Origin: Streptomyces sp. AV19
GTDB lineage: Bacteria; Actinomycetota; Actinomycetes; Streptomycetales; Streptomycetaceae
Length of the DNA: 64,000 nt
Direction: 5' to 3'
Assembly (NCBI RefSeq): GCF_015999245.1
Contig: NZ_JAEAMR010000010.1
Location: 68,183 to 132,182, forward strand
Shown here: in pieces, positions 39,877 through 48,394 of the stretch
Position numbering within the stretch: the first letter of the stretch is position 1
How the letters are laid out: every line of letters begins with the position of its first letter
Program-made: the position numbers and the translations under genes
Notes under the pieces: generated by a model
Database searches by the model: none
Told to the model about the DNA's origin: nothing
What the model saw: only the letters and a program-made list of their open reading frames with translations

Positions 39877-41329
39877 CCCGAAGGGCTTCCTGACCACCGG
39901 CCGCGAGGTCGCCCGCTCCCGCCCGGTCGCCGAGCGCGTCCGCGACTGGAACGAGGTGGCCGTCCCGGGCGCGCTGCTGCCGATCATCGGCAAGCAGGCC
40001 GGACGCTGCATGGACTGCGGCATCCCGTTCTGCCACAACGGCTGCCCGCTGGGGAACCTCATCCCCGAGTGGAACGACTACGCGTACCGGGAGGACTGGC
40101 GGGCCGCCAGCGAGCGGCTGCACGCGACCAACAACTTCCCCGAGTTCACCGGGCGGCTGTGCCCGGCGCCCTGCGAGTCGGCGTGCGTGCTGGGCATCAA
40201 CCAGCAGCCGGTCACCATCAAGAACGTCGAGGTCACCATCGTCGACAAGGCGTGGGCGGCCGGTGACGTCACCCCGCAGCCGCCCGAGCGGCTCTCCGGC
40301 CGGACCGTCGCCGTCATCGGCTCCGGCCCGGCCGGCCTGGCCGCCGCCCAGCAACTGACCCGGGCCGGCCACACCGTCGCGGTGTACGAGCGGGCCGACC
40401 GCATCGGCGGCCTGCTGCGGTACGGCATCCCCGAGTTCAAGATGGAGAAGCGGCACATCAACCGGCGCATCGAGCAGATGCGGGCGGAGGGCACGAAGTT
40501 CCGCACCGAGGTGGAGATCGGCCGCGACATCGACGCGGCGAAGCTGCGCGGGCGGTACGACGCGGTGGTCATCGCGGCGGGCGCCACGACCTCCCGTGAC
40601 CTCCCGGTCCCCGGCCGGGAGCTGAAGGGCGTCCACTTCGCGATGGAGTACCTGCCCGTCGCCAACAAGGTGCAGGAGGGCGACTACGTCGCGCCCACCA
40701 TCACCGCCGAGGGCAAGCACGTCGTCGTCATCGGCGGCGGCGACACCGGCGCCGACTGCGTCGGCACGGCGCACCGGCAGGGCGCCCTGTCCGTCACCCA
40801 GCTGGAGATCATGCCGAGGCCGTCCGACGCGCGCCCGGCGGGGCAGCCCTGGCCGACCTTCCCCCTCCTCTACAAGGTCACCTCCGCCCACGAGGAGGGC
40901 GGCGAGCGCGTCTACTCCGTCTCCACGACCCGCTTCGAGGGCGACGAGGACGGCAACGTGCAGTGGCTGCACCTGGCCGAGGTGGAGTTCGCCGGCGGCA
41001 AGCTCGAACAGAAGCCGGGCACCGAGCGCCGCATCCCGGCCCAACTGGTCACCCTGGCCATGGGCTTCACGGGTACGGACCGGGCGAACGGCCTGGTCGA
41101 GCAGCTCGGGCTGGAGCTGGACGAGCGCGGCAACGTCGCGCGGGACGCGGACTTCGCGACCAACGTCCCGGGCGTCTTCGTCGCGGGCGACGCGGGCCGC
41201 GGCCAGTCGCTGATCGTCTGGGCCATCGCGGAGGGCCGCTCGGCGGCCCGGGCCGTGGACCGCCACCTGACCGGCAGCAGCACCCTGCCCGCACCGATCC
41301 GGCCGACGGACCGGGCGCTGACGGTGTGA
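39869..41329 (+). CDS. gltD: Glutamate synthase small subunit
   Basis: The 486-aa flavoprotein passes electrons from NAD(P)H to GltB. It has the N-terminal Fe-S cysteines (GRCMDCGIPFCHNGCPLG and LCPAPCESACVLG), the FAD dinucleotide fold VIGSGPAGLAAAQQL, and the NAD(P)H fold VIGGGDTGADC. GVFVAGDAGRGQSLIVWAI is at the C-terminus. It starts at an ATG inside the gltB 3' end, so translation is coupled. Confidence 0.97.
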
Positions 41330-41342
41330 TCACGCCATGTCG

Positions 41343-41369
41343 GCCCGCGCGTACAACTCCGGCGCGGGC
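41343..41369 (+). terminator. Hairpin after gltD
   Basis: GCCCGCGC (41343-41350) pairs with GCGCGGGC (41362-41369) around an 11-nt loop, 14 bp after the gltD stop. Likely terminator of gltBD. Confidence 0.6.
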
Positions 41370-41422
41370 TCGGCAGTCCACCGCATGTACGTGAACTCTT
41401 CGTCCTGTGGAAGGAACGCGTC

Positions 41423-41980
41423 ATGCGACGGTTGACGACGACGGTGGCAGCGCTGGTCATGCTGACGGGCGCCGGGACGGCTACGGCGGTGGCCGCTCCG
41501 GTCCCTGTTCCGGCCTCGGCCGACTGCGCGTCCGGCTGGGGCAGCACCGACAAATCGGCCGAGGGAGCCGACTGCAAGCCGCTGAAGAACATCCGCACCG
41601 GCGCGCACGAGTGCTACGACCGCGTCGTCTTCGACCTGGGCGGCGCGCCGAGCCGGCTCGGCTACCACGTGGGCTACGTCGACAAGTTCCACCAGGACGG
41701 CTCCGGCGACGAGATACCGGTGGGCGGCGGCGCGATCCTCCAGGTCTACCTCTCGGCCCCGAGCTACGACCCGTCGACGGGCCGCGCGACGTACGCAGGG
41801 AAGGCGGGCAAGCCGCTCCCCGGCGTGGACATCGGCGGCTACCGGACCTTCAAGGACACGAAGTTCGGGGCGAGCTTCGAGGGTCAGACCCAGGTGGCCG
41901 TCGGCGTCCGCGCCAAACTCCCGTTCCGGGTGCAGCACTCGGGGGACAAGCTGATCGTGGATGTGGCGCACACCTGGTGA
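41423..41980 (+). CDS. Secreted AMIN-like domain protein
   Basis: The 185-aa protein has a signal peptide (MRRLTTTVAALVMLTGAGTA, cleaved near AVAAP) and a C-terminal beta-sandwich of the AMIN-like type found in Streptomyces (IRTGAHECYDRVVFDLGG; GYHVGYVD; FRVQHSGDKLIVDVAHTW). AMIN domains bind cell-wall or glycan ligands; here no hydrolase domain is attached. There are three cysteines in the mature protein. AAGGAAC precedes the ATG. Confidence 0.8.
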   Translation: MRRLTTTVAALVMLTGAGTATAVAAPVPVPASADCASGWGSTDKSAEGADCKPLKNIRTGAHECYDRVVFDLGGAPSRLGYHVGYVDKFHQDGSGDEIPVGGGAILQVYLSAPSYDPSTGRATYAGKAGKPLPGVDIGGYRTFKDTKFGASFEGQTQVAVGVRAKLPFRVQHSGDKLIVDVAHTW

Positions 41981-41993
41981 CGCGTCGGGCGGG

Positions 41994-42203
41994 TCAGTGT
42001 CGCGTGAAGTGGTGCGCCATGTAGTAGCCCGCGAAACGGGCGGCCTTCTCCGTGTCCCCGCCGTGTGCCTCCGGTCGGCGCTCCGTGTCCAGCCGGGCGC
42101 ACACGGCACAGCCGGGGGCCGGCCGGGGCATGGCCGGAGGCCCTGATACATGCTGGAGGGGCACCAGCCCGGGCAGCGGCATGTACGGCGGAGGCGTCAT
42201 CAT
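41994..42203 (-). CDS. Small conserved protein, 69 aa, partner of an XRE regulator
   Basis: The protein has a Pro-rich start (MMTPPPYMPLPGLVPLQ) and a CAVCARLD motif, then a basic/His-rich end (YYMAHHFTRH). It starts by TGATG overlap with the stop of the 42203-42550 gene, so both are translated together. Proteins of this look, with a single CxxC, commonly accompany XRE regulators in Streptomyces; their function is unknown. Confidence 0.65.
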   Translation of the reverse strand: MMTPPPYMPLPGLVPLQHVSGPPAMPRPAPGCAVCARLDTERRPEAHGGDTEKAARFAGYYMAHHFTRH

Positions 42204-42550
42204 CAGGCGTCGCCTCCGTGCAGGCGCGCGCCCCGGCTCTCCGCGACCCGGAGCGCGTCCGTCAGGCACTCGGACAGCCGCACGCCGAGGTAGCGCAGCT
42301 CGCTGGTGGGCGCGTCCGGGTTGCCGAGCACGGTCCGGGTGAGTTCGAGGACTTCCGCGCCGACGGCGAGCTGGACGGCCTCCATCTCGTCGGCCAGCCG
42401 CGAAAGATGCCCGGACGGGTCGGCCGAGAGCAGCAGGCACGGCTTGCCGTCCTCCGCCCGCCAGGGCAGCAGCCGGGCCGGGCTCCGGCCGGCGGCGGCG
42501 TCGGCGAGGTCGCGCCGGCGTTGGTGTTGTTCGTCGGTCCTGTGGGTCAT
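42203..42550 (-). CDS. Conserved hypothetical protein, 115 aa
   Basis: This soluble protein includes RRRDLADAAAGRSPARLLPW, LLLSADPSGHLSRLADEMEA and ELRYLGVRLSECLTDALRVA. It looks like a small alpha/beta protein with a C-terminal helix and no catalytic motif I can recognise. It lies downstream of an XRE-TPR regulator gene on the same strand (121-bp gap with its own upstream region). A decayed copy of this gene lies at 46955-47255, so the family has been duplicated in this genome. Confidence 0.7.
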   Translation of the reverse strand: MTHRTDEQHQRRRDLADAAAGRSPARLLPWRAEDGKPCLLLSADPSGHLSRLADEMEAVQLAVGAEVLELTRTVLGNPDAPTSELRYLGVRLSECLTDALRVAESRGARLHGGDA

Positions 42551-42671
42551 GGGTCGTCCCCTCGCGGCGGTTTCCGGTGAGGGGACCGTACGGGCAGGGT
42601 ACGGGCCAAGCCATATACACGAGGGGGTAGTTCGCGACCACGCGCAAGCGATGTATCACGCTGCGCAGTAC

Positions 42672-43913
42672 CTAGCCGGATACTCCCAGGTGAGAGGCCA
42701 TGCCCCGCATGTCCTGGGTAAGTGTGCGCTTGCGGGTACGGAGAATGTCGGTCATCACGTAGCGCGCCATGGGCTGGTGCGTCAGCCATGACCCGGATGT
42801 GCGCCGGAGCTGGGTCAGTTCGTCCATGGCGTCCTGGTGGGAGCCGAGGAGGATGTGTGCGCGGGCCACGTCCAGGCGGTGCCTCCCCCAGTTGGGAGTG
42901 GTCGGCCTGCCGAAGTTGCGCAGTGCCTTGGCGCTCAGCAAGCCGTCGTCGGTCCGTCGGAGCACGGCCCGTGCGTCGCCTGCCAAGGCCAGGTCCTCCA
43001 CCACCTTCATCTCCGCCGTCACCGGGCCGAAGCCACCCCAGTGGTCCGGGAAGGCGACGCACTCGGTGTCCAGGGCGCTGGCGGCCGTCCCCGCCATCCT
43101 GCGGGCTTCCCGTGCCACGTCCGGGCGGTTGTTGCGCACGGTGGCGGACGCGACCCTGAGCCACAGTTCACCCCACACAGCCAGCTGGCCCGGAGTCGCC
43201 GTGGACAGGCGGGGCTCGATTTCCGCGGCCGTCGTCGCGGCGACCTCTTCGCTTTCGTCGAACCGGTCCTGCCGCAGCAGGAGCCAGCACAGTCCTACGA
43301 TCCCCGTCGCCGCGAGCTGGGTGCGATCCGTCTCGCGCGCAAGGCGGATGGCCTCGGCGAGCGCGTAATACGCCATGTCGTACTGCCTCACTTGCGTGAG
43401 GTACTTGCCGGTGAGCAGGAGGACATGACAGCGGGCGAGCAGCGCCTGGGACCTTTCCGCGCCCTCGGCCGATGCGACGGCCGATTCGGAACTCTCCAGT
43501 AGCAGCGGCAGCCTTTTCGCCACGGCACCGTACTGATCCGCCCAGTAAAGGGCGTGCCCTTCCTGAACACCCCTGTGCAGGGCGGAAAGCTCCGGCGGTT
43601 CACCCCGGGCGGGCCTCGGCGCGCCCAGCCCCACCGCCGGCATCAACGCCCGCCGCAACTCCGCGAGATAGCGCCGGTTCGCCTCGTCCTCCGGACCGAC
43701 CACCGGCTTCGGCGCCTCCGTCGCGAACAGCGCCGACGTCGTCACCCCCAGCGCCCGCGCCATCGCGTGCAGGGTCTCGACGCGGGCGTCCCCGCCCTGC
43801 TCCACCTTGCGGATCGTACTGAGCGACAGATCCGCCGCCTCGGCCAACCCCTCCTGGCTCAGACCGGCCGCCCGCCGGAACTTCCTCACATTGTCGGCCA
43901 GTCCTGTGGGCAT
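42672..43913 (-). CDS. XRE-family regulator with TPR-like C-terminal domain
   Basis: The 413-aa protein starts with a helix-turn-helix domain (VRKFRRAAGLSQEGLAEAADLSLSTIRKVEQGG, residues about 9-41), followed by a long all-helical region with TPR-like repeats (about 90-400). Such regulators in Streptomyces often control small neighbouring genes. Here the downstream 115-aa and 69-aa genes on the same strand are the natural candidates. The binding site and signal are unknown. Confidence 0.85.
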   Translation of the reverse strand: MPTGLADNVRKFRRAAGLSQEGLAEAADLSLSTIRKVEQGGDARVETLHAMARALGVTTSALFATEAPKPVVGPEDEANRRYLAELRRALMPAVGLGAPRPARGEPPELSALHRGVQEGHALYWADQYGAVAKRLPLLLESSESAVASAEGAERSQALLARCHVLLLTGKYLTQVRQYDMAYYALAEAIRLARETDRTQLAATGIVGLCWLLLRQDRFDESEEVAATTAAEIEPRLSTATPGQLAVWGELWLRVASATVRNNRPDVAREARRMAGTAASALDTECVAFPDHWGGFGPVTAEMKVVEDLALAGDARAVLRRTDDGLLSAKALRNFGRPTTPNWGRHRLDVARAHILLGSHQDAMDELTQLRRTSGSWLTHQPMARYVMTDILRTRKRTLTQDMRGMASHLGVSG

Positions 43914-44234
43914 GGGATCACCGTCCTCTCAACCCCAGGGTAGACGGGCCCAGTTGCGGCACCGTCCGATGTTCCATGGTGTGGCTGTCGATGTGTCAGG
44001 CGCCGAGTGGGATCGCTGCCGCCACCGTCACTGTGGCTCGAAAGTTGCGTGCTGGGGTTTGAGTGAGTGTCGAGGCGCCGGCCAAGTTGAGATAGTCCGG
44101 CTGCCTCGAACCGCCTGTTCCGCCTGGCTCAAGCAGGGAGCGCTCCCGTGCTCTTGTTGCAGTCTCCCCCGGTGCGCGGACTCGCTGTCCTGTGCGATCG
44201 CCTTAAGTGCTGTAGATGTGGGTGTACAAGCCGA
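43914..44234. other. Intergenic stretch without a supportable gene
   Basis: This stretch upstream of the XRE gene and downstream of the chaplin terminator contains no ORF with a ribosome binding site and sensible composition. It should hold the XRE promoter. I see no repeat or strong palindrome in it. Confidence 0.5.
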
Positions 44235-44274
44235 AGGGCCGCGTGGCCCCGGGGAGAGGGGGACACGCGGCCCT
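44235..44274 (-). terminator. 11-bp stem hairpin after the chaplin gene
   Basis: AGGGCCGCGTG (44235-44245) pairs perfectly with CACGCGGCCCT (44264-44274). It lies 27 bp past the chaplin stop codon on the minus strand. Confidence 0.75.
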
Positions 44275-44300
44275 GCCCTTGGCGGCTGGAACCAGGGCCG

Positions 44301-44540
44301 TTACTTGTTGACCAGGGTGTTGCCGTGGGAGAGGTTGCCGACCCCGACCGCCGAGATCACATTGCCCCCGGCGTTCGGGGAGACGTGGGGCGCGACCTGG
44401 ACGACGTTCCCGGCGGCGACGCCCGGGGACTTGCAGGCCGCGCCGTGGGCCCCGCTGCTGGCGGTGGCACCGGCGGCGCCGGCGCCGATGGCCGCGGCGG
44501 CCATCACGGTGACGGCGGCGGCGTTGCGCATGCTGCTCAT
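44301..44540 (-). CDS. Short chaplin (ChpE-like surface amyloid protein)
   Basis: The 79-aa protein has a signal peptide (MSSMRNAAAVTVMAAAAIGA, cleaved near ATASSG) and one chaplin domain: SPGVAAGNVVQVAPHVSPNAGGN followed by VISAVGVGNLSHGNTLVN. Chaplins coat aerial hyphae and assemble into amyloid fibres at air-water interfaces. The domain lacks the two cysteines of most chaplins, as in ChpE; one Cys lies just before the domain. GGAGAGAGCT before ATG 44540 fixes the start (an ATG at 44552 is too far upstream). No other chaplin or rodlin gene is present here. Confidence 0.8.
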   Translation of the reverse strand: MSSMRNAAAVTVMAAAAIGAGAAGATASSGAHGAACKSPGVAAGNVVQVAPHVSPNAGGNVISAVGVGNLSHGNTLVNK

Positions 44541-44859
44541 AGCTCTCTCCATGGGTTGGGGGGAGCCAGTGCAAAAGCTCTGGCAAGAGAGAGTCTTGCG
44601 TATGAAAAACCGCTGACGTGATGGAGCGAGATATGTTCATCCTCCCTTGTGATCAAGGCGGTGGTATTGACCACCTGGGAGGTCTGTGCGTCAACTGCTG
44701 CTGAGTGTGGGTGAGTTGTGTGTCAAACCCGCGCCCTTCACCCGGTAGTTGCGGCCGGGGGGCGTGCCGGAGTGGGCCTCGCGCCGGGGCGCTCGCACGT
44801 CCGGGTGGTCGTGCGTGATCCGTCCATCGGATGTTCGCCGCCGCGCCTATCCAAGGCTT
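44541..44859. promoter_or_regulatory. Divergent promoter region of the chaplin and flavin oxidase genes
   Basis: This is one of the less GC-rich stretches of the window, with short A/T runs near 44595-44610. It must contain promoters for both genes. I do not find a pair of hexamers at proper spacing that I would defend, and no BldN-like consensus. Confidence 0.45.
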
Positions 44860-46821
44860 ATGGAGCAACCCCCCTTCTCCCGCAGGAAGTTCACCGTCAC
44901 GGCCACGACGGCCGCTGCCGCCCTGGGGCTCACCCCCGCGGCGGCGGCCCCCGCCCTGCCCGTCCAGCCCCCGAAGTCCACCGCGGACTGGGACACCTGT
45001 CTGGAGGTCGCCCGCGCCCTGCTCGTCGTGGACGACGAGAACCGGCCGCTGGCCCCCGCCTACCGGAAGATCCTCGGCGACGGCCTGCCGCGCACCGGTT
45101 CCAAGACGGCGAAGAAGGTCCTGGTGATCGGCGCCGGACCGGCCGGGCTCGTGGCCGCCTGGCTGCTCAAGCGGGCCGGGCACCGCGTCACGCTGCTGGA
45201 GGCCAACGGCAACCGCGTCGGCGGGCGCATCAAGACCTTCCGCACCGGCGGGCACGAGCACGCGCTGCAGCCGTTCACCGACGCCCGGCAGTACGCCGAG
45301 GCCGGCGCCATGCGCATCCCCGGCAGCCACCCGCTGGTGATGAGCCTCATCGACCAGCTCGGCGTCAAGAAGCGCCCCTTCCACCTGGTGGACGTCGACG
45401 GGCAGGGCAAGCCCGTCAACCATGCCTGGCTGTACGTCAACGGCATCCGGGTGCGCCGCTCCGAGTACGCCAAGTCCCCCCGGAAGATCAACCGTTCGTT
45501 CGGCGTGCCCGACGAGTACCTCGACGTACCGTCCTCGACGATCCTGCGCCGCGCGCTGGACCCGGTGCGCAACGAGTTCAGCACGGCCGGGAAGGACGGC
45601 AAGCGGGTCGACAAGCCGATGCCCGAACGGGTGCGGGGCTGGGCCCGGGTGATCCAGAAGTACGGTGACTGGTCCATGTACCGCTTCCTCACCGAGGAGG
45701 CCGGCTTCGACGAGCGGACGATCGACCTCGTCGGGACGCTGGAGAACCTGACCTCCCGGCTTCCGCTGTCCTTCGTCCACAGCTTCATCAGCCAGTCGCT
45801 GATCAGCCCCGACACGGCCTTCTGGGAGCTGGTCGGCGGCACGGCGACGCTCCCGGACGCGCTGTTGAAGAAGGTCGAGGACGTCCTGCGCCTCGACCGG
45901 CGGGTGACGCACATCGAGTACTGGCACCCGGACCGGCCCGGCGACACCGAGCACGTCCGCGAGGACGGGCCGCACGTCTGGGTCGACACGGTGTCCGAGG
46001 GGCGCGGCGGGAAGGTGGTCCGCGAGCAGTTCACCGCCGACCTCGCGGTCGTCACCGTGCCGTTCTCCGGGCTGCGGCAGGTGCAGGTCAGCCCGCTGAT
46101 GTCGTACGGCAAGCGGCGCGCGGTCACCGAACTGCACTACGACAGCGCGACCAAGGTGCTCCTCGAATTCAGCCGCCGCTGGTGGGAGTTGGACGAGGAG
46201 GGGTGGCGCCGGGCCCTCGACGACATCCGCCCCGGCCTGTACGAGCAGTACCGCAAGGGCAAGGCGCCGAACGACGGCAGCCTCCTCGGCGCGCACCCCT
46301 CCGTCCCGCGCGGCCGCATCACCCCCGCCCAGCGCGCCCACTACGCGGCCAACCGCTGGGCCGGGCGCGACGCACCGGAGGCGGCGCAGATCGTCGGCGG
46401 AGGTTCCGTCTCCGACAACTCCAACCGCTTCATGATCAACCCGTCGCACCCCGTCCCCGGCAGCAAGGGCGGCGTCGTCCTCGCCTCCTACAGCTGGGCC
46501 GACGACGCGTCGCGCTGGGACTCCTTCGACGACGACGCCCGCTACCCGCACGCACTCCGCGGCCTCCAACAGGTGTACGGACAGCGGGTGGAGGTCTTCT
46601 ACACGGGCGCCGGCCGCACGCAGAGCTGGCTGCGCGACCCGTACGCGTACGGGGAGGCGTCGGTGCTGCTCCCCGGTCAGCACACGGAGCTGCTCCCGTC
46701 GATCCGCACGGCGGAGGGGCCGCTGCGCTTCGCCGGCGACCACACGTCGGTGAAGCCGTCGTGGATCGAGGGGGCGCTGGAGTCGGGGGTGCGGGCGGCC
46801 CTGGAGGTGCATTTGGGCTGA
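44860..46821 (+). CDS. Tat-exported flavin amine oxidase, L-glutamate oxidase-like
   Basis: The 653-aa FAD enzyme oxidatively deaminates an L-amino acid to the keto acid, ammonia and H2O2. A Tat leader is clear (FSRRKFTVTATTAAAALGL). The FAD site is VLVIGAGPAGLVAAWLL, followed by LLEANGNRVGGRIKTF. Several stretches agree with my memory of Streptomyces L-glutamate oxidase: AEAGAMRIP, KVLLEFSRRWWE, GLLGAHPSV-like (SLLGAHPSV), VFYTGAGRTQSWLRDPYA and the last FAD motif FAGDHTSVKPSWIEGA. Substrate specificity cannot be fixed by reading. The start ATG 44860 is chosen because the twin-arginine leader follows it directly. Confidence 0.85.
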   Translation: MEQPPFSRRKFTVTATTAAAALGLTPAAAAPALPVQPPKSTADWDTCLEVARALLVVDDENRPLAPAYRKILGDGLPRTGSKTAKKVLVIGAGPAGLVAAWLLKRAGHRVTLLEANGNRVGGRIKTFRTGGHEHALQPFTDARQYAEAGAMRIPGSHPLVMSLIDQLGVKKRPFHLVDVDGQGKPVNHAWLYVNGIRVRRSEYAKSPRKINRSFGVPDEYLDVPSSTILRRALDPVRNEFSTAGKDGKRVDKPMPERVRGWARVIQKYGDWSMYRFLTEEAGFDERTIDLVGTLENLTSRLPLSFVHSFISQSLISPDTAFWELVGGTATLPDALLKKVEDVLRLDRRVTHIEYWHPDRPGDTEHVREDGPHVWVDTVSEGRGGKVVREQFTADLAVVTVPFSGLRQVQVSPLMSYGKRRAVTELHYDSATKVLLEFSRRWWELDEEGWRRALDDIRPGLYEQYRKGKAPNDGSLLGAHPSVPRGRITPAQRAHYAANRWAGRDAPEAAQIVGGGSVSDNSNRFMINPSHPVPGSKGGVVLASYSWADDASRWDSFDDDARYPHALRGLQQVYGQRVEVFYTGAGRTQSWLRDPYAYGEASVLLPGQHTELLPSIRTAEGPLRFAGDHTSVKPSWIEGALESGVRAALEVHLG

Positions 46822-46843
46822 CGCCCGGGGGATTCTCCCCGCC

Positions 46844-46934
46844 CCGCCCTTTCACCGTTTCCCGGGGCAGGCCCCGGACCCCGTCCGCCCTACGGGCGGA
46901 GCCCTCGCCCCCTCCGGAGGGGGCAACCCCGGTA
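46844..46934. repeat. One-sided cassette end after the flavin oxidase gene
   Basis: CCGCCCTTTCACCGTTTC (46844-46861), with the outer flank TCTCCCCGCC, lies 23 bp past the stop codon. G/C palindromes such as CCCCCTCCGGAGGGGG follow, but no inverted right-hand end is found. It is probably a truncated cassette. Confidence 0.7.
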
Positions 46935-46954
46935 CGAGGCGGCGCTCCGGGGGA

Positions 46955-47255
46955 GGCGGGTGCCGTCGCTCCGGGCGGCCCTGGGAGCGTCCGCCGGACA
47001 CGCGGACAGCCGCGTGCCGGCATACGGCAACTCGTCCGTCGGCGGCCGCCGGGTCGCTCGGCGCGGTGCGTGCCCGGCCCAGGGCCTCCGCCCCCAGGGC
47101 GAGTTGCACGGCTCCACGTCCTCGGCCGGTCGCGACAGGTCGCGGACCGGTCGTCCGTGAGCGGCAGGCGGGGCTTGTCGTCCTCCGTCGCCCGAGGCAG
47201 GAGCCGGGCCGTGTGCCCCGGGACGGCATCGGCGAGGGCGCGTCGCCGCCGGGTC
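46955..47255 (-). pseudogene. Decayed, frameshifted copy of the 115-aa gene at 42203-42550
   Basis: On the minus strand three frames in succession resemble the intact protein. RRRALADAVPGHTARLLPRATEDDKP matches RRRDLADAAAGRSPARLLPWRAEDGKP in one frame. DLSRPAEDVE, then VQLALGAEAL, match HLSRLADEMEAVQLAVGAEVL after a shift. ELPYAGTRLSACPADAPR matches ELRYLGVRLSECLTDALR after another. At least two frameshifts separate these blocks, and no start with a ribosome binding site is evident. The rest of the gap 46822-47538 holds no intact gene. Just upstream a 13-bp unit CGGATGGTGTCCA is duplicated in tandem (47275-47300). Confidence 0.6.
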
Positions 47256-47538
47256 TGCCTTCCTCATGGGCGGGCGGATGGTGTCCACGGATGGTGTCCA
47301 CGGGGGAGGTCGTGCCGCACTGCCCCGCCTGTGTCCCAAGGGTGGTGACGGCCAAGGGTGGCGACGGCTGCTTCGAAGCCGCGCGGCAGTGCGGGGAGTG
47401 CCGGTGCTTCCTCGCGTTGTCGGTCGGCTCTGAGGGTGTGGGCCCAGTGGCGCGTCAACCCCGTTGCAGAACCTAGGGGTTGGGGGGATCCGGATGGTGA
47501 ACTGTCGGCGGACCTCACCGTCGTCGGTCAAGCGGCTG

Positions 47539-47751
47539 TCATGAGTCCTCGCCGGCGCAGGTCAGCCAGCTCCGGCTCACCGCCCTTGCCTCGTCCGCCT
47601 GTTCCGGCGTGACGACACCCTCCACATCCGGGGAACGCCCCAGGAAATCCTGCACTTGTTCGCGCTCATCCGTGCTGACGACCCAGACGGACGACGTGGA
47701 GGACCCGTCGTCATGCCAGTCCAGCACGCTCAAGGTATGCCGATCGGTCAT
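47539..47751 (-). CDS. Hypothetical protein, 70 aa
   Basis: This small acidic soluble protein begins MTDRHTLSVLDWHDDGSS and ends SRSWLTCAGEDS, with one Cys. GGGAGGACGCG directly precedes the ATG at 47751, supporting translation; the longer frame to 47811 lacks such a signal. No family recognised. It is on the same strand as the cold-shock gene and downstream of it. Confidence 0.55.
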   Translation of the reverse strand: MTDRHTLSVLDWHDDGSSTSSVWVVSTDEREQVQDFLGRSPDVEGVVTPEQADEARAVSRSWLTCAGEDS

Positions 47752-47838
47752 CGCGTCCTCCCAGCCCCTCGCACCGGCTTCGGCACCGTCCTGCGTCAGG
47801 ATGCGCACCACAGGTGCGCCCGTCGCGTGCCGGAGAGT

Positions 47839-48048
47839 TCAGAGCAGTTTGACCTGGGAGGCCTGCGGCCCCTTCTGGCCCTGGGTGACCTCGAACTCCA
47901 CCCTCTGTCCTTCTTCCAGGGAGCGGAAGCCCCCTCCCGTGTCGTCGATCTCCGAGTAATGGACGAAGACGTCGGGGCCGCCCCCCTCCTGTGCGATGAA
48001 ACCGAAGCCCTTCTCGGCGTTGAACCATTTGACGGTCCCTCTGGCCAT
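47839..48048 (-). CDS. Cold-shock domain protein, CspA type
   Basis: The 69-aa single-stranded nucleic-acid-binding protein starts with MARGTVKWFNAEKGFGFI and has DVFVHYSEI, the RNP1 and RNP2 motifs. It ends GPQASQVKLL. The family melts RNA structure and assists translation at low temperature. AGGAGGAGCC before ATG 48048 fixes the start; the upstream in-frame extension to 48114 is not needed. Confidence 0.95.
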   Translation of the reverse strand: MARGTVKWFNAEKGFGFIAQEGGGPDVFVHYSEIDDTGGGFRSLEEGQRVEFEVTQGQKGPQASQVKLL

Positions 48049-48394
48049 GGCTCCTCCTGGGATCGAGGTGGTGGTCCGCTGTTGCGCCGACGGAATCGGC
48101 GCCGGCACTTTCACCGACAGATGCCGACAGATGCCGACAGATACCGGCGGAGACGCTCATCCAGTAAGGATGCGGCCACCGGTTCCACGGTACCGTCCAC
48201 ATCCCGGGCGCTCCACACGGGCAACATCAGGTGCTGCCCCCTTTGGGGCAGACGCCCGCCAGTGCTGTGGACAGGGGACGGGACGGCCGCAGGGGTGGAA
48301 CGGTTCCTGGAGCCGAGGCGGGCGGACTGCCCGCGGTGCGGCCCGGACCGTACTGCGCGGGGTCGCGGGGCGTGCGGCGTGCGGAGCGCCGTCC
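48049..48394. other. Upstream region of the cold-shock gene with decamer tandem repeat
   Basis: No gene is supported in these 346 bases. CGACAGATGC occurs three times in tandem (48115-48124, 48125-48134, and 48135-48144 with one change) at about -70 to -95 relative to the cold-shock start. It could be part of a long 5' leader or an operator; this is unproven. Confidence 0.6.

Noticed and set aside
44148..44621. Plus-strand ORF across the chaplin gene
   Set aside because: It runs antisense through the chaplin and its terminator; composition and lack of a ribosome binding site mark it as a shadow.
46852..47355. Intact 167-aa minus-strand ORF in the gap after the flavin oxidase gene
   Set aside because: It crosses the frameshifted blocks of the decayed 115-aa gene in the wrong frame for most of its length, so it is better read as a pseudogene.
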